Part shown: positions 8,727 to 15,696 of the stretch, piece after piece | Position numbering within the stretch: position 1 is the stretch's first letter | How the letters are laid out: each line of letters opens with the position of its first letter | Assembly (NCBI GenBank): GCA_041394265.1 | Contig: JAWKIO010000006.1 | Coordinates: 434,001-498,000, forward strand | DNA length: 64,000 bases | Source: Acidimicrobiales bacterium | GTDB taxonomy: Bacteria > Actinomycetota > Acidimicrobiia > Acidimicrobiales > SZUA-35 | Direction of reading: 5' to 3' | Notes under the pieces: model-generated | What the model was told of the DNA's origin: nothing | Seen by the model: the letters and a program-made list of their open reading frames with translations, nothing else | Databases searched by the model: none | Translations under genes and position numbers: made by a program

Positions 8727-9252
8727 GACCACGCTCCTTTGTTGGACGAGGTTCGGCTGCCGTCGTCGTCTGTCGATGACAGGCGAAGTCGGCACGTACG
8801 GCGCCCGTCCATGGGCGTGACATGTGTTGCTTCGATCCGGACCGAATGGGGTTCGGATCGACCCGCTCAGCTTCCCGCTGGACTACAGCCTCGGTAGCCA
8901 TTCGAGAATCGTGAGTGAGTCGTGCGTCTCATCTCTCGAAACGATCCCCCCAGGTCCAACGCCCCACCCCCGCCCCTCACCACCCGCACCCCTCACCTCG
9001 TCCGCCCGCGCCCCCACCTGCGGCCGCCAACCACCAACCGCACCCAGCCCAGCCCACCGACGCCAACCTTCGGGCCACCGTCCAAACCAGCACAACCTCC
9101 GGGGCTCCGCGCTTCAGGCCGAACGCAGGCTCGGAGGTTGTCAGAGATCGAACGGTGCCCCGGAGGTTGGGCCTTTGCTCGTCCCACACCCGCTGCCGAT
9201 CCAATCTCGTCCATCTCTTGCTTTTTACTTTTAATTACGTTTAACTCTCCAC
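8727..9252. other. 526-bp divergent intergenic region
   Basis: The region separates flgB (minus) from the AbiEi/DUF559 gene (plus). It should hold the promoter of the long flgB operon, but I see no convincing -35/-10 pair there. It contains repeat copy A at 9065-9168. The last 40 bases before 9253 are strikingly AT-rich for this genome (around CTTTTTACTTTTAATTACG), probably the promoter of the DUF559 gene and probably foreign. No real reading frame is seen. Confidence 0.6.
9065..9168. repeat. Nested-palindrome element, copy A (104 bp)
   Basis: An imperfect palindrome with outer arms AACCTTCGGG(C)CACCGTCC / GGT-rich complement ending CCCCGGAGGTT, and an inner 46-bp palindrome at 9094-9139 beginning AACCTCCGGGG and ending CTCGGAGGTT. 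Arms of 29 bp flank the inner part on both sides. The first 22 bases are identical to those of copy B at 10185. It lies upstream of the AbiEi/DUF559 gene. Confidence 0.85.
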
Positions 9253-10185
9253 ATGGCGGAATCAGTGGATCAACGAATCGTTCAGCTCGCGGGCCTGCAT
9301 CACGGGGCGGTCTCATCCAAGGAGCTGCAGCGAGCGGGCATCAGTCGATCGTCGATCACGAGCCGACAGCGCAGCGGGTTCTTGGTGCCGGTGGCCAAGG
9401 GCATCTACTCGGTACCGGCGATGTCCTCGCCTCTGACTGTCCTGGCTGCGGCTCAATTGGCGCTGCCGTCGTCGGTGGTCAGCCACCGCACCGCTGCTCG
9501 CCTCTTGGGTATGCGGGTTCGAGAGGACGGCGTGCACGTCACCTGCCCACCTGGTGCCCACCATGGCCTCGATGGCATACAGGTGCATGAGAGCCGGCGT
9601 CTCGAAACCGTCGATGTTCGACTCCTCGATGGGATTCGGGTGACGACCCCAGCTCGAACGTTGTGGGATCTCGTCAACGTCATGGGAGTGAACCTTCATC
9701 GCAATCTCACACAGGAGCAGGTGGCCGTCGGCGCACCAACAAAGGACGAGCTCATCGCCTGCCATCGAGCGATGGCGCGTCGAGGTCGCAAGGGGACCAA
9801 GAAGATGCGTGAGCTACTCATGTCGACCTTCGACGACGAGCCGTATCCCGAGTCCGAACTCGAGCGCCGTGTTCTGGTCGAGCTCGTTCAACGCAACGCC
9901 CCGCCCATGCATCGACAGTTCAAGCCGCCGTGGTACGACGGCATACGTGGCATCGTCGACTTCGCCGACCCGATCGGCAAGACCATCTTGGAAGCCGATG
10001 GTCGCCGGTGGCATGCCTCCGAGATCGCCCGTCGCTCCGATCTCCAGCGAGACCTCCTTGCTGGCAAGCACGGCTGGTTCGTCTACCGCATCGGCTGGCA
10101 GGAGGTCGTCCACCGCACCGATGCGATCATGGACGACGTCGTCGCACTACTCACGGCCCGACACAACGCAGCCCTCGCCGCCTGA
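9253..10185 (+). CDS. AbiEi-type winged-helix protein with C-terminal DUF559 (Vsr-like nuclease fold)
   Basis: A 310-residue protein. The N-terminal 75 residues (GAVSSKELQRAGISRSSITSRQRSGFLVPVAKGIYSV) match the helix-turn-helix of type IV antitoxins (AbiEi). Residues 75-150 match the following antitoxin-like region. Residues 205-300 have the DUF559 pattern: FADPIGKTILEADGRRWHASEIARRSDLQRDLLAGKHGWFVYRI, with the Asp, Glu-Ala-Asp-Gly and basic residues of the Vsr/MTES endonuclease fold. Such fusions are common in actinobacteria and their role (toxin-antitoxin, defence or mobile nuclease) is unknown. No partner gene is adjacent. It is the only plus-strand gene within this minus-strand flagellar block, has an AT-rich promoter region, and is bracketed by repeats A and B, all suggesting insertion. 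Confidence 0.82.
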   Translation: MAESVDQRIVQLAGLHHGAVSSKELQRAGISRSSITSRQRSGFLVPVAKGIYSVPAMSSPLTVLAAAQLALPSSVVSHRTAARLLGMRVREDGVHVTCPPGAHHGLDGIQVHESRRLETVDVRLLDGIRVTTPARTLWDLVNVMGVNLHRNLTQEQVAVGAPTKDELIACHRAMARRGRKGTKKMRELLMSTFDDEPYPESELERRVLVELVQRNAPPMHRQFKPPWYDGIRGIVDFADPIGKTILEADGRRWHASEIARRSDLQRDLLAGKHGWFVYRIGWQEVVHRTDAIMDDVVALLTARHNAALAA

Positions 10186-10288
10186 ACCTTCGGGCCACCG
10201 TCCAAAACCCAACAAGCTCCGGGGTTCCGTACGGCTGAGCGTACGGAACCCCGGAGCTTTGCTCGATATGGACGGCAGCCCGAAGGTT
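10185..10288. repeat. Nested-palindrome element, copy B (104 bp)
   Basis: Begins on the final A of the DUF559 gene's TGA stop. Outer arms are AACCTTCGGGC..CCGTCCA and its complement ending GCCCGAAGGTT; the inner 46-bp part (10214-10259) begins AAGCTCCGGGG and ends CCCCGGAGCTT. The C-to-G change in the left inner arm relative to copies A, C and D is matched by G-to-C in the right arm, so pairing is conserved. It separates the convergent DUF559 and fliT-like genes and could also act as a terminator. Confidence 0.87.
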
Positions 10289-10316
10289 GGTGCTTGGTCG
10301 CCTGTGGCCGCCTGGG

Positions 10317-10637
10317 TCAGAGTTGGGTGGAGAAGGTGCTGCTGGCGTGCTGGGTCTGGTGGGTGCGGCGGCGCTGGATGGTGGTGCCGTTCGGCGAGAC
10401 GCTGGCCATCTTCTCCATGATCGCCAGCTCGAGTTCACCAGCCCGTTCGAGCAGGCGCTGGGCTCGAGTCCGCAGCTCGTCGGGCACGGCGCCGGCCTCG
10501 GCGGGTGGGGCCCACGGGTTTGCCCAGCTGGGCGCGGTGCCGGACTCGGCTGTGGCGAGCTGCTCCTCGTGCCACTCCAGCGAACGCTCGAACTCATCGA
10601 GGATCTGGGGCCACGACTTGTGGTCGATGCCGATCAT
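10317..10637 (-). CDS. Small flagellar chaperone-like protein in the fliT position
   Basis: A 106-residue, Glu/Leu/Ala-rich helical protein starting MIGIDHKSWPQILDEFERSLEWHEEQLATAESG and ending with a polar Gln/Thr/Ser tail. I start at the ATG at 10637, which overlaps the fliS stop as ATGA. It follows fliS directly, the slot usually held by FliT, the FliD-specific export chaperone. Size and helical composition fit, but FliT is too variable to recognise from sequence alone, so the symbol is withheld. A longer frame (to 10724) would lie inside fliS. Confidence 0.6.
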   Translation of the reverse strand: MIGIDHKSWPQILDEFERSLEWHEEQLATAESGTAPSWANPWAPPAEAGAVPDELRTRAQRLLERAGELELAIMEKMASVSPNGTTIQRRRTHQTQHASSTFSTQL

Positions 10638-11065
10638 GCCGAGATCCCGGCGCTCAGCGCCGAACTCGCTGCCGTCGACGGACCGGCGAGGCCGGCGGTG
10701 GTCTGCCGGTACGCCTCGTGCCACGACTCGGCGAGCGGTTCGACCACGGCCCGGCAGTTCTCGACGAGGGCGATCGACTTCTTGGCGTTCGCCGCGGCCA
10801 GCTGCTCCGTCAGATAGACGTAGAGATCGGCGAGCGCTCCCCCGTCGGGCCAGGCCTCGAGGTCGAGGGCCATGTGGAGCTCGAACACGATCTCCTGGGC
10901 GTGGATCAGGGCGTTGTGCGCTTCTTCGATCGCCCGACGCTCGATGGCGTCGATCGCTCGGTCGAAGTCGAGCAGCATGCGGTCGTACAACATGGTGAGA
11001 AGGCGACCGGGAGGGGTGCTGGCCATGCCGTCAGAGCGGTAGCGGTTGGCAACGGAGGAGTTCAT
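10634..11065 (-). CDS. fliS: Flagellin export chaperone FliS
   Basis: FliS binds the C-terminal helix of flagellin in the cytoplasm and prevents premature polymerisation. The 143-residue product from the ATG at 11065 begins MNSSVANRYRSDGMASTPPGRLLTMLYDRMLLDFDRAIDAIERR, the FliS signature (Y...... P.rLi.mLYdg.l..l..A). The remainder is a four-helix bundle with EIVFELHMALDLE and LYVYLTEQLAAANAKKS. In-frame sequence continues to 11137, but the family start fits 11065. In Bacillus, FliS also assists the FliW-flagellin interaction. Confidence 0.93.
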   Translation of the reverse strand: MNSSVANRYRSDGMASTPPGRLLTMLYDRMLLDFDRAIDAIERRAIEEAHNALIHAQEIVFELHMALDLEAWPDGGALADLYVYLTEQLAAANAKKSIALVENCRAVVEPLAESWHEAYRQTTAGLAGPSTAASSALSAGISA

Positions 11066-11312
11066 CGGAGGGCTTTCGAGGCTGAGCCGCCGAGAGGTGT
11101 TCGCCCGAGAGCGAACGATTGGGCTGAGGAGCGGCAAGTCTCCGGAGAGACGTGAGGAACAGGGACAGTGTCGGCGCGACCAAGCAGAGGATCAGACCGA
11201 CGAGAACGAAGGGGCCGGGTGACTCACGCCCGCTGGCGTCAGCGACCGGCCGAGAATGGCGACAAGGCGTGACCTTGCCACCGAGATGAGCGACGAGGCG
11301 TGGCCCCGGCAC
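11031..11312 (-). CDS. Doubtful small membrane protein between fliD and fliS
   Basis: A 93-codon frame with a GTG start eight bases beyond the fliD stop. It encodes one strongly hydrophobic segment (PFVLVGLILCLVAPTLSLFL, about residues 33-54) followed by a basic residue stretch. It overlaps the first 35 bases of fliS. No ribosome binding site is evident and I do not recognise the sequence. It is listed only because the 255-bp gap has no other explanation and the hydrophobic run is unusual for a shadow frame. Confidence 0.2.
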   Translation of the reverse strand: MPGPRLVAHLGGKVTPCRHSRPVADASGRESPGPFVLVGLILCLVAPTLSLFLTSLRRLAAPQPNRSLSGEHLSAAQPRKPSDELLRCQPLPL

Positions 11313-11320
11313 TCAGAACA

Positions 11321-13243
11321 TCAGCCCGAGTTGGTGCTCAGGCTGCCGAGCTGGCCGACGAGCCAGGCCGACTGGTTGTTGAGGCTGCCGAGCGCCACCT
11401 CGAGGGCGGCGTACTGGCGCTGGAGTGCGGCCTGGCGACGCTCGAGGCGGACCTCGTAGGCGTCGACCTGGCGGTTGAACGTGTTGACCTGATTGTCCTT
11501 GGCTTCCTTGGCGGTCGCCAGGTAGCCGGTACCGAACGACGAGGCGTTCTTCGCCACCTCGCTGATGCGGTCGAGGATCCCGGGTGTCGAGTCGACCTCG
11601 TCGTCGGGGGCGACGAAGAGGCGCTGCATGCCTTCGGGGTCGGCCTCGTAGGCCGAGATGAAGGCCGCTCGATCGAACTTGATGGTGCCGTCGGACTCGA
11701 GCGTGATGCCTGCTGCTCCACCCGAGATGATGGAGTTGCCGGCCACGGGATCGAGCAGCGCCCGCTGGAGCTCGTTCTGGGCTCGGCGAGGAGCCGAGCT
11801 CCCGGCCAGCAGGCCCGTGGTGCCGGCCTCGACATCGCTTTTCGTGCCCTGCTTGATGCGGGCGAAGAGCGTGCTGAGATCATTCACCAGCGACTCGACG
11901 GCGTCGGCCACCTTCTCGGTGTCCTTGGTCGACGAGATCGTCACCGGCGTCGTCGTGACCGCCGAAACGGTGGCGCTGACCCCGGGCATGATGTCCTTGA
12001 ACGTGTTGCTCGCCGACGTGATGCTGTAAGGGTTGACGCCCTCGAAGGTGATCTCGGCGTCCTGCGCTGCCGTCAGCTGCTTGAACATGTCGACACCGGG
12101 CGTGCCGCTCAGGCCGGTGAACATCGACTGGTCGATCCCCACGGTGGCGGCAGCGCCGGTCTCGTTGGCCGTGAGCTGGAGGCGATAGCCGCTGCCGGTG
12201 TTGACAGCGACGGCGCCATAGTTCAGACCATCGGCGTTGTTGATGGCCGAGACGACCTCGGACAGCGTCCCCGACCCGAAACTCACCTGCTCGGTGTTCG
12301 CCGTGCCGAGCCGCATGGGGCCCGACATGACCGCAGCGATGCTGCCGGCGCTGGCGTTGAGCGTGACGGCAGTGTCTTTGGTCGTGTCGGTGATGGTGTT
12401 GGCCACCCCGTCGACCGTGACGATGCCGTCGGTTCCCGTCGCCACACCTTCGGTGAGGTTCCAGCCGAGCTCGGCCGCCGCCGATCCGCCCGTGACTTCG
12501 ATCGTGTTGTCGCTGCCCTCGGCGATGGTGGACAGTGTGAGCTTGCCGGTGTCGTCGACACCTGCCTTCACGACGCCCTTTGCCGCCGGAGTGGCAGCAA
12601 TCGCGGAGTTGATGGCGGCAGCCAGCTCCTCGGCGCTCTGGTATTCACCGGTGCCGATCGACAACGAGATCGAGCCCGCACCGGCGACGCTGAAGATCAG
12701 CTCGTTGTTGGTGCCGGTGATCTCGAGCGGGACCGGCTGCGGCAGCGCAGACGCCGTTGTCTTCGCCGCTGCCGACGCCTGCGTCACCTCGAAGGAGATG
12801 TCGCCGACGTTCAGGCCGGTCGCTGCCAACTTGTCGAAGCCCAGCTGCTTGGTGCCGGAATAGGAGAAGACCGAACCACCCGCCGCCACCACCGTGTCGG
12901 TGGAGGCGACGGTCTGGTTCGAGTAGATCGCCTCGCCACTTGCCACCTTGGTGACGTTGAACGCGAGGCTTCCCGTGGTGGCGCCGGAGGTGGCGGTCAC
13001 CTTCACCGAGTCGCTCGAGCTGGTCGCCGACAAAGGCTGCCAGGCCGAGGGATACTTCATGGTGGCGGCCGCGGTACGAATACCGACGACCGAGGTGCGC
13101 AGACCGTCGAGTTCGGTGCTCGCCGACTTGGCGAGCTTGGCCCGATTCTCGAGGCGCTGCTGCGGGATGCGTTCGAGCTGCATCAGCTGAGAGATGATCG
13201 AGGTCGTATCGAGCCCGGTCACCAATCCATCTACTGAGCTCAT
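11321..13243 (-). CDS. fliD: Flagellar filament cap protein FliD
   Basis: FliD (HAP2) caps the growing filament and guides flagellin assembly. The 640-residue product begins MSSVDGLVTGLDTTSIISQLMQLERIPQQRLENR, the FliD N-terminal signature (GLaSGlDi..iv..lm..E..p...l). It ends with the helical FliD_C region (AKEAKDNQVNTFNRQVDAYEVRLERRQAALQRQYAALEVALGSLNNQSAWLVGQL). The central part is Thr/Ala/Gly-rich surface-exposed domain. AAGGAG precedes the ATG. It sits downstream of fliC and upstream of fliS. Confidence 0.96.
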   Translation of the reverse strand: MSSVDGLVTGLDTTSIISQLMQLERIPQQRLENRAKLAKSASTELDGLRTSVVGIRTAAATMKYPSAWQPLSATSSSDSVKVTATSGATTGSLAFNVTKVASGEAIYSNQTVASTDTVVAAGGSVFSYSGTKQLGFDKLAATGLNVGDISFEVTQASAAAKTTASALPQPVPLEITGTNNELIFSVAGAGSISLSIGTGEYQSAEELAAAINSAIAATPAAKGVVKAGVDDTGKLTLSTIAEGSDNTIEVTGGSAAAELGWNLTEGVATGTDGIVTVDGVANTITDTTKDTAVTLNASAGSIAAVMSGPMRLGTANTEQVSFGSGTLSEVVSAINNADGLNYGAVAVNTGSGYRLQLTANETGAAATVGIDQSMFTGLSGTPGVDMFKQLTAAQDAEITFEGVNPYSITSASNTFKDIMPGVSATVSAVTTTPVTISSTKDTEKVADAVESLVNDLSTLFARIKQGTKSDVEAGTTGLLAGSSAPRRAQNELQRALLDPVAGNSIISGGAAGITLESDGTIKFDRAAFISAYEADPEGMQRLFVAPDDEVDSTPGILDRISEVAKNASSFGTGYLATAKEAKDNQVNTFNRQVDAYEVRLERRQAALQRQYAALEVALGSLNNQSAWLVGQLGSLSTNSG

Positions 13244-13340
13244 GGCGTGGCTTCTCCTTCTTCCGTCGACGGGAACCGATGGTCGCTATCGAGCCGTACC
13301 GAAGTCCGGCGGCCCGAGAAAGATGACGACGAAGGTGGAG

Positions 13341-13376
13341 GAGGGCTGACGCAAAGGACGCCATGCGCCAGCCCTC
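13341..13376 (-). terminator. Hairpin downstream of fliC
   Basis: GAGGGCTG and CAGCCCTC form an 8-bp stem, extended by imperfect ACGC/GCGC pairing, 13 bases beyond the fliC stop on the minus strand. There is no clear T-run after it. It probably ends or attenuates the flagellin transcript before fliD. Confidence 0.6.
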
Positions 13377-13388
13377 AACCAAATCTCC

Positions 13389-14564
13389 TCAACCCAGGAG
13401 ACGAAGGACACCCTGCGGCAGAGAGTTGGCCTGGCCCAGCATGGCCGTGCCGGCCTGCTGCAGGATCTGCTGCTTGGTGAAGTTGGTCATCTCGGTCGCC
13501 ATGTCGGTGTCACGGATCCGGGACTCCGAAGCGACGATGTTCTCGGTGCTGACCTGGAGGTTGTTGATGGTGCTCTCGAAGCGGTTCTGGAGGGCACCCA
13601 GCTCGCTACGGGTGGTCGACACGGAGCCGATGGCAGTGTCGAGCGCCGTGATGGCAGCGTCCGCATCCGTCGTGAGGTCGAGGGCATCGATGTTGAGCCC
13701 AGCAGCATCGACATCGTCAATGCTGACCTCGATCGCTTCGCCGGCATTGGCGCCGACCTGGAACGACCCAGCGGTGCCAGAAGCGGCGGTCACGGTCCCG
13801 GTGAGGGCCATGTCAGCCAAAGGAGTACCGGTTCCGTCAGCGAGAACGAAGGTCTCGGTGTCATCCAGACCCGAGACTTCGAGGGTCAGGGTGGTGCCGG
13901 CGCCCAGGGTCTCGGCCTTGACGCTGACCTTGCCTGCGTAAGCGTTGCTGGCCGCCGACAGTGCCGAGTTGATGGCGCTCTCGATCGACGCAGCCGCCTC
14001 GGAACCGCTGACCGCCGCCATGGCGGGGAGGTCGACGGTGACGGCACCCGTTCCGTTGATGTTGATGGTGAAGTCGTCACCAGCGGTGTGGGTGATGCTG
14101 TTGTCGGCATCAAAGCCGGTCACCTTGGCCGGCGAGGTACCGAACGTGCCATCGAGCAGGTTCTTGCTACCGAACTTGGTGGTGTCGGCGATGCGGGTGA
14201 TCTCGGATCGCAGCGCCGCGAACTCTTCCTGCGATGCCGCAATGGCGTTCGAGTCCTGCGAGCCGGTGTTGGCGGCCTGCACGGCGAGATCACGCATGCG
14301 GTTGAGCATGGAGTGAACCTCGGTGAGTGCGCCTTCAGCGGTTTGGACGACCGAGATGCCGTCCTGTGCATTGCGGGTGGCCTGCTTGAGGCCGGACGCC
14401 TGGGCCCGCAGACCCTGGCTGATCGTCAGACCAGCGGCGTCATCGCCGGCTCGGTTGATCCGGAAACCGGAGCTCAACTTCTCGAGGCTCTTCCCGAGGC
14501 TCATGTTCGAGCTGCTCAGGTTACGGTTTGCGTTGAACGCGGCGACGTTGTTGTTGATGCGCAT
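13389..14564 (-). CDS. fliC: Flagellin
   Basis: The filament subunit, 391 residues. The N-terminal D0/D1 region (MRINNNVAAFNANRNLSSSNMSLGKSLEKLSSGFRINRAGDDAAGLTISQGLRAQ) and C-terminal region (ALQNRFESTINNLQVSTENIVASESRIRDTDMATEMTNFTKQQILQQAGTAMLGQANSLPQGVLRLL) are textbook flagellin. The central, surface-exposed part is Thr/Ala/Gly/Asp-rich. Only one flagellin gene is in the window. AAGGAA lies 10 bases before the ATG and is embedded in a CsrA-type site; the leader is structured (see 14575-14682). Export needs FliS; expression is probably under FliA and CsrA/FliW. Confidence 0.98.
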   Translation of the reverse strand: MRINNNVAAFNANRNLSSSNMSLGKSLEKLSSGFRINRAGDDAAGLTISQGLRAQASGLKQATRNAQDGISVVQTAEGALTEVHSMLNRMRDLAVQAANTGSQDSNAIAASQEEFAALRSEITRIADTTKFGSKNLLDGTFGTSPAKVTGFDADNSITHTAGDDFTININGTGAVTVDLPAMAAVSGSEAAASIESAINSALSAASNAYAGKVSVKAETLGAGTTLTLEVSGLDDTETFVLADGTGTPLADMALTGTVTAASGTAGSFQVGANAGEAIEVSIDDVDAAGLNIDALDLTTDADAAITALDTAIGSVSTTRSELGALQNRFESTINNLQVSTENIVASESRIRDTDMATEMTNFTKQQILQQAGTAMLGQANSLPQGVLRLLG

Positions 14565-14574
14565 GTCTCTAGGT

Positions 14575-14584
14575 TCCTTCCGTG
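14575..14584 (-). promoter_or_regulatory. Probable CsrA site overlapping the fliC Shine-Dalgarno
   Basis: On the mRNA strand this reads CACGGAAGGA, combining the CsrA core ACGGA/AGGA with the AAGGA Shine-Dalgarno 10 nt before the fliC ATG. CsrA bound here would block ribosome access, as at the second site of the Bacillus hag leader. Confidence 0.6.
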
Positions 14585-14622
14585 GGAGACAAAGTGTCGT
14601 TTGGTGTTGTTTGCTTGAACCC

Positions 14623-14636
14623 GTCCATCCGTGGAC
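14623..14636 (-). promoter_or_regulatory. Probable CsrA hairpin site in the fliC leader
   Basis: On the mRNA strand this reads GTCCACGGATGGAC: a 4-bp GUCC/GGAC stem presenting the hexaloop ACGGAU, a near-ideal CsrA recognition loop. It is about 40 nt upstream of the site at the Shine-Dalgarno, similar to the two-site arrangement of Bacillus hag. Confidence 0.65.
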
Positions 14637-14647
14637 TGCGGTTTCGC

Positions 14648-14682
14648 CACCGAAGACCGGTAGCTAGGGAGCAGCTTCGGTG
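14648..14682 (-). promoter_or_regulatory. Structured hairpin in the fliC 5' leader
   Basis: CACCGAAG and CTTCGGTG form a perfect 8-bp stem with a 19-nt loop on the fliC leader strand, directly 5' of the CsrA hairpin. It may stabilise the mRNA or be part of a larger regulatory fold. It does not match a riboswitch class I recognise. Confidence 0.5.
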
Positions 14683-14837
14683 ACCTCTCCGGGGGTATGA
14701 GGCCAGCGCAGAATTTCTTTTCAGAATTTCCGGCTCCGCCCTCGGACCATCGCTGCGGACCGCGTCCGCCTGCTGCGCAGTTCTCACACGACCGAATTGA
14801 GAAACCCGCGCTTCAACGGCTCCACATTCGGAGCAGG

Positions 14838-14955
14838 CTTCCAACTCCTACGGAGTTCCCGCGGCGGCAGACTGAGGCCTCGCACCGGCAAGCTTCCAAC
14901 TCCTACGGAGTCCTGCCCCCGGCAAGCCTCTGGCGCCTACGGAGTTCTCGCGGCG
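14838..14955. repeat. Three short repeats with CTCCTACGGAG hairpins
   Basis: Two near-identical units containing CTTCCAACTCCTACGGAGT (hairpins at 14843-14857 and 14898-14911) and a third, diverged unit (GCGCCTACGGAGTTC at 14933-14946), spaced 35-55 bp, each followed by a GC-rich CCCGCGGCGGC-like or GCCCCCGGC segment. Role unknown. Confidence 0.6.
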
Positions 14956-15019
14956 GCGAACTGTAGATCTGCGCGCCAGTTCGCGCCGGTTCCGAGCGCA
15001 GCGAGGCACCGAAGCGAAC

Positions 15020-15059
15020 CCGTCAGAGCCCGAGCGAAGCGAGGTGAACGCTCTGACGG
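15020..15059 (-). terminator. Hairpin beyond fliL, likely end of flbD-motAB-fliL transcript
   Basis: CCGTCAGAGC and GCTCTGACGG form a 10-bp perfect stem about 65 bases beyond the fliL stop on the minus strand. The loop holds the internal near-palindrome CGAGCGAAGCGAGG. No T-run follows. Confidence 0.55.
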
Positions 15060-15124
15060 AACAGACTGAGCCCGGCGGAGCCGGTCGTGGCCCTTGGTCG
15101 CCGCAGGCGAAGAGCCGCAGGCTC

Positions 15125-15616
15125 TTACTGCATCACGAGCGACGTAATGAGCACGCGAACGACCTTGGCTTCGCCGTAGGCGGTGCGGATCTCGGTCGAC
15201 AGTTCCTCTTTGAGGAGCTCGCGCTGTGCCGGGTTACCGAGCTGGGCGGCGGAGTACGAGCCGAGCTTGTCGACGATGATGTCCTTGGCGATGGCCGACT
15301 CCTTTTCGAAGTCCTTGGCGATCGTCAGCTCGTCGAGCACGACGGCGAACTGGATCCGGAGATAGGTGACGTCGGGGTCCTCGATGTTGAGCACCATCTC
15401 GGGCAGCTCGAAGATCTCGCCCTCGATCATGGGCACCGTGGTGGTCACCGCCGCCACTCCCCCGGCAGCGGCCGGGTCCTCGGCGGGCGGCGACTTGAGC
15501 ACGAACTGGTAGACGAGGCCGGCAACGACGAGGCCGCCGATGGCCATCATCTTCGGGTCTTTGCCCTTCTTCTCTTCCTCGCCGTCAGCGTCGGCGGCCT
15601 TCTTCTTTTTCGCCAT
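15125..15616 (-). CDS. fliL: Flagellar basal-body associated protein FliL
   Basis: FliL rings the stator units and supports torque. The 163-residue product has a Lys-rich cytoplasmic start (MAKKKKAADADGEEEKKGKDPK), one membrane helix at about 23-41 (MMAIGGLVVAGLVYQFVLK) and a periplasmic/extracytoplasmic domain with the FliL motifs LPEMVLNIEDPDVTYLRIQFAVVLD and LLKEELSTEIRTAYGEAKVVRVLITSLVMQ. It closes the flbD-motA-motB-fliL operon, 80 bases after motB. Confidence 0.95.
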   Translation of the reverse strand: MAKKKKAADADGEEEKKGKDPKMMAIGGLVVAGLVYQFVLKSPPAEDPAAAGGVAAVTTTVPMIEGEIFELPEMVLNIEDPDVTYLRIQFAVVLDELTIAKDFEKESAIAKDIIVDKLGSYSAAQLGNPAQRELLKEELSTEIRTAYGEAKVVRVLITSLVMQ

Positions 15617-15696
15617 GTCGGTGATCTCTCGTGCGGGTGGGGTGAGCCGGTGCGCTCACGTGCGGGAAACTCGGTGGTCGAGGGCTCGAGGAGCGC

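Larger units (their letters stand above)
14565..15124. other. 560-bp intergenic region: fliC leader and short hairpin repeats
   Basis: From fliC outward this holds the flagellin mRNA leader (14565-14700), a 9-bp direct repeat CAGAATTTC at 14709-14717 and 14722-14730 in a locally AT-rich stretch that may mark the promoter, then three repeats containing CTCCTACGGAG-like hairpins (14838-14955), GAGCGAAGCGAGG-type short palindromes, and a strong hairpin (15020-15059) beyond fliL. I see no gene here. Confidence 0.6.

Noticed and set aside
9065..10288. Copies A and B as true integron attC sites
   Set aside because: The AAC...GTT ends and stop-codon placement suggest it, but the 7-bp core boxes (RYYYAAC and GTTRRRY) match poorly in copies B, C and E, only the right end of A fits, and no integrase gene is in the window. 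Kept as a hypothesis only.
10317..10724. 135-residue version of the fliT-like protein
   Set aside because: The extra N-terminal residues lie inside fliS and are Arg/Gly-rich shadow sequence; the ATGA overlap supports the start at 10637.
11300..13237. 645-codon plus-strand reading frame
   Set aside because: Antisense shadow of fliD; its translation has no recognisable domain.
14600..14690. c-di-GMP (GEMM) riboswitch in the fliC leader
   Set aside because: I looked for the conserved GEMM core and tetraloop receptor and did not find them in either orientation.
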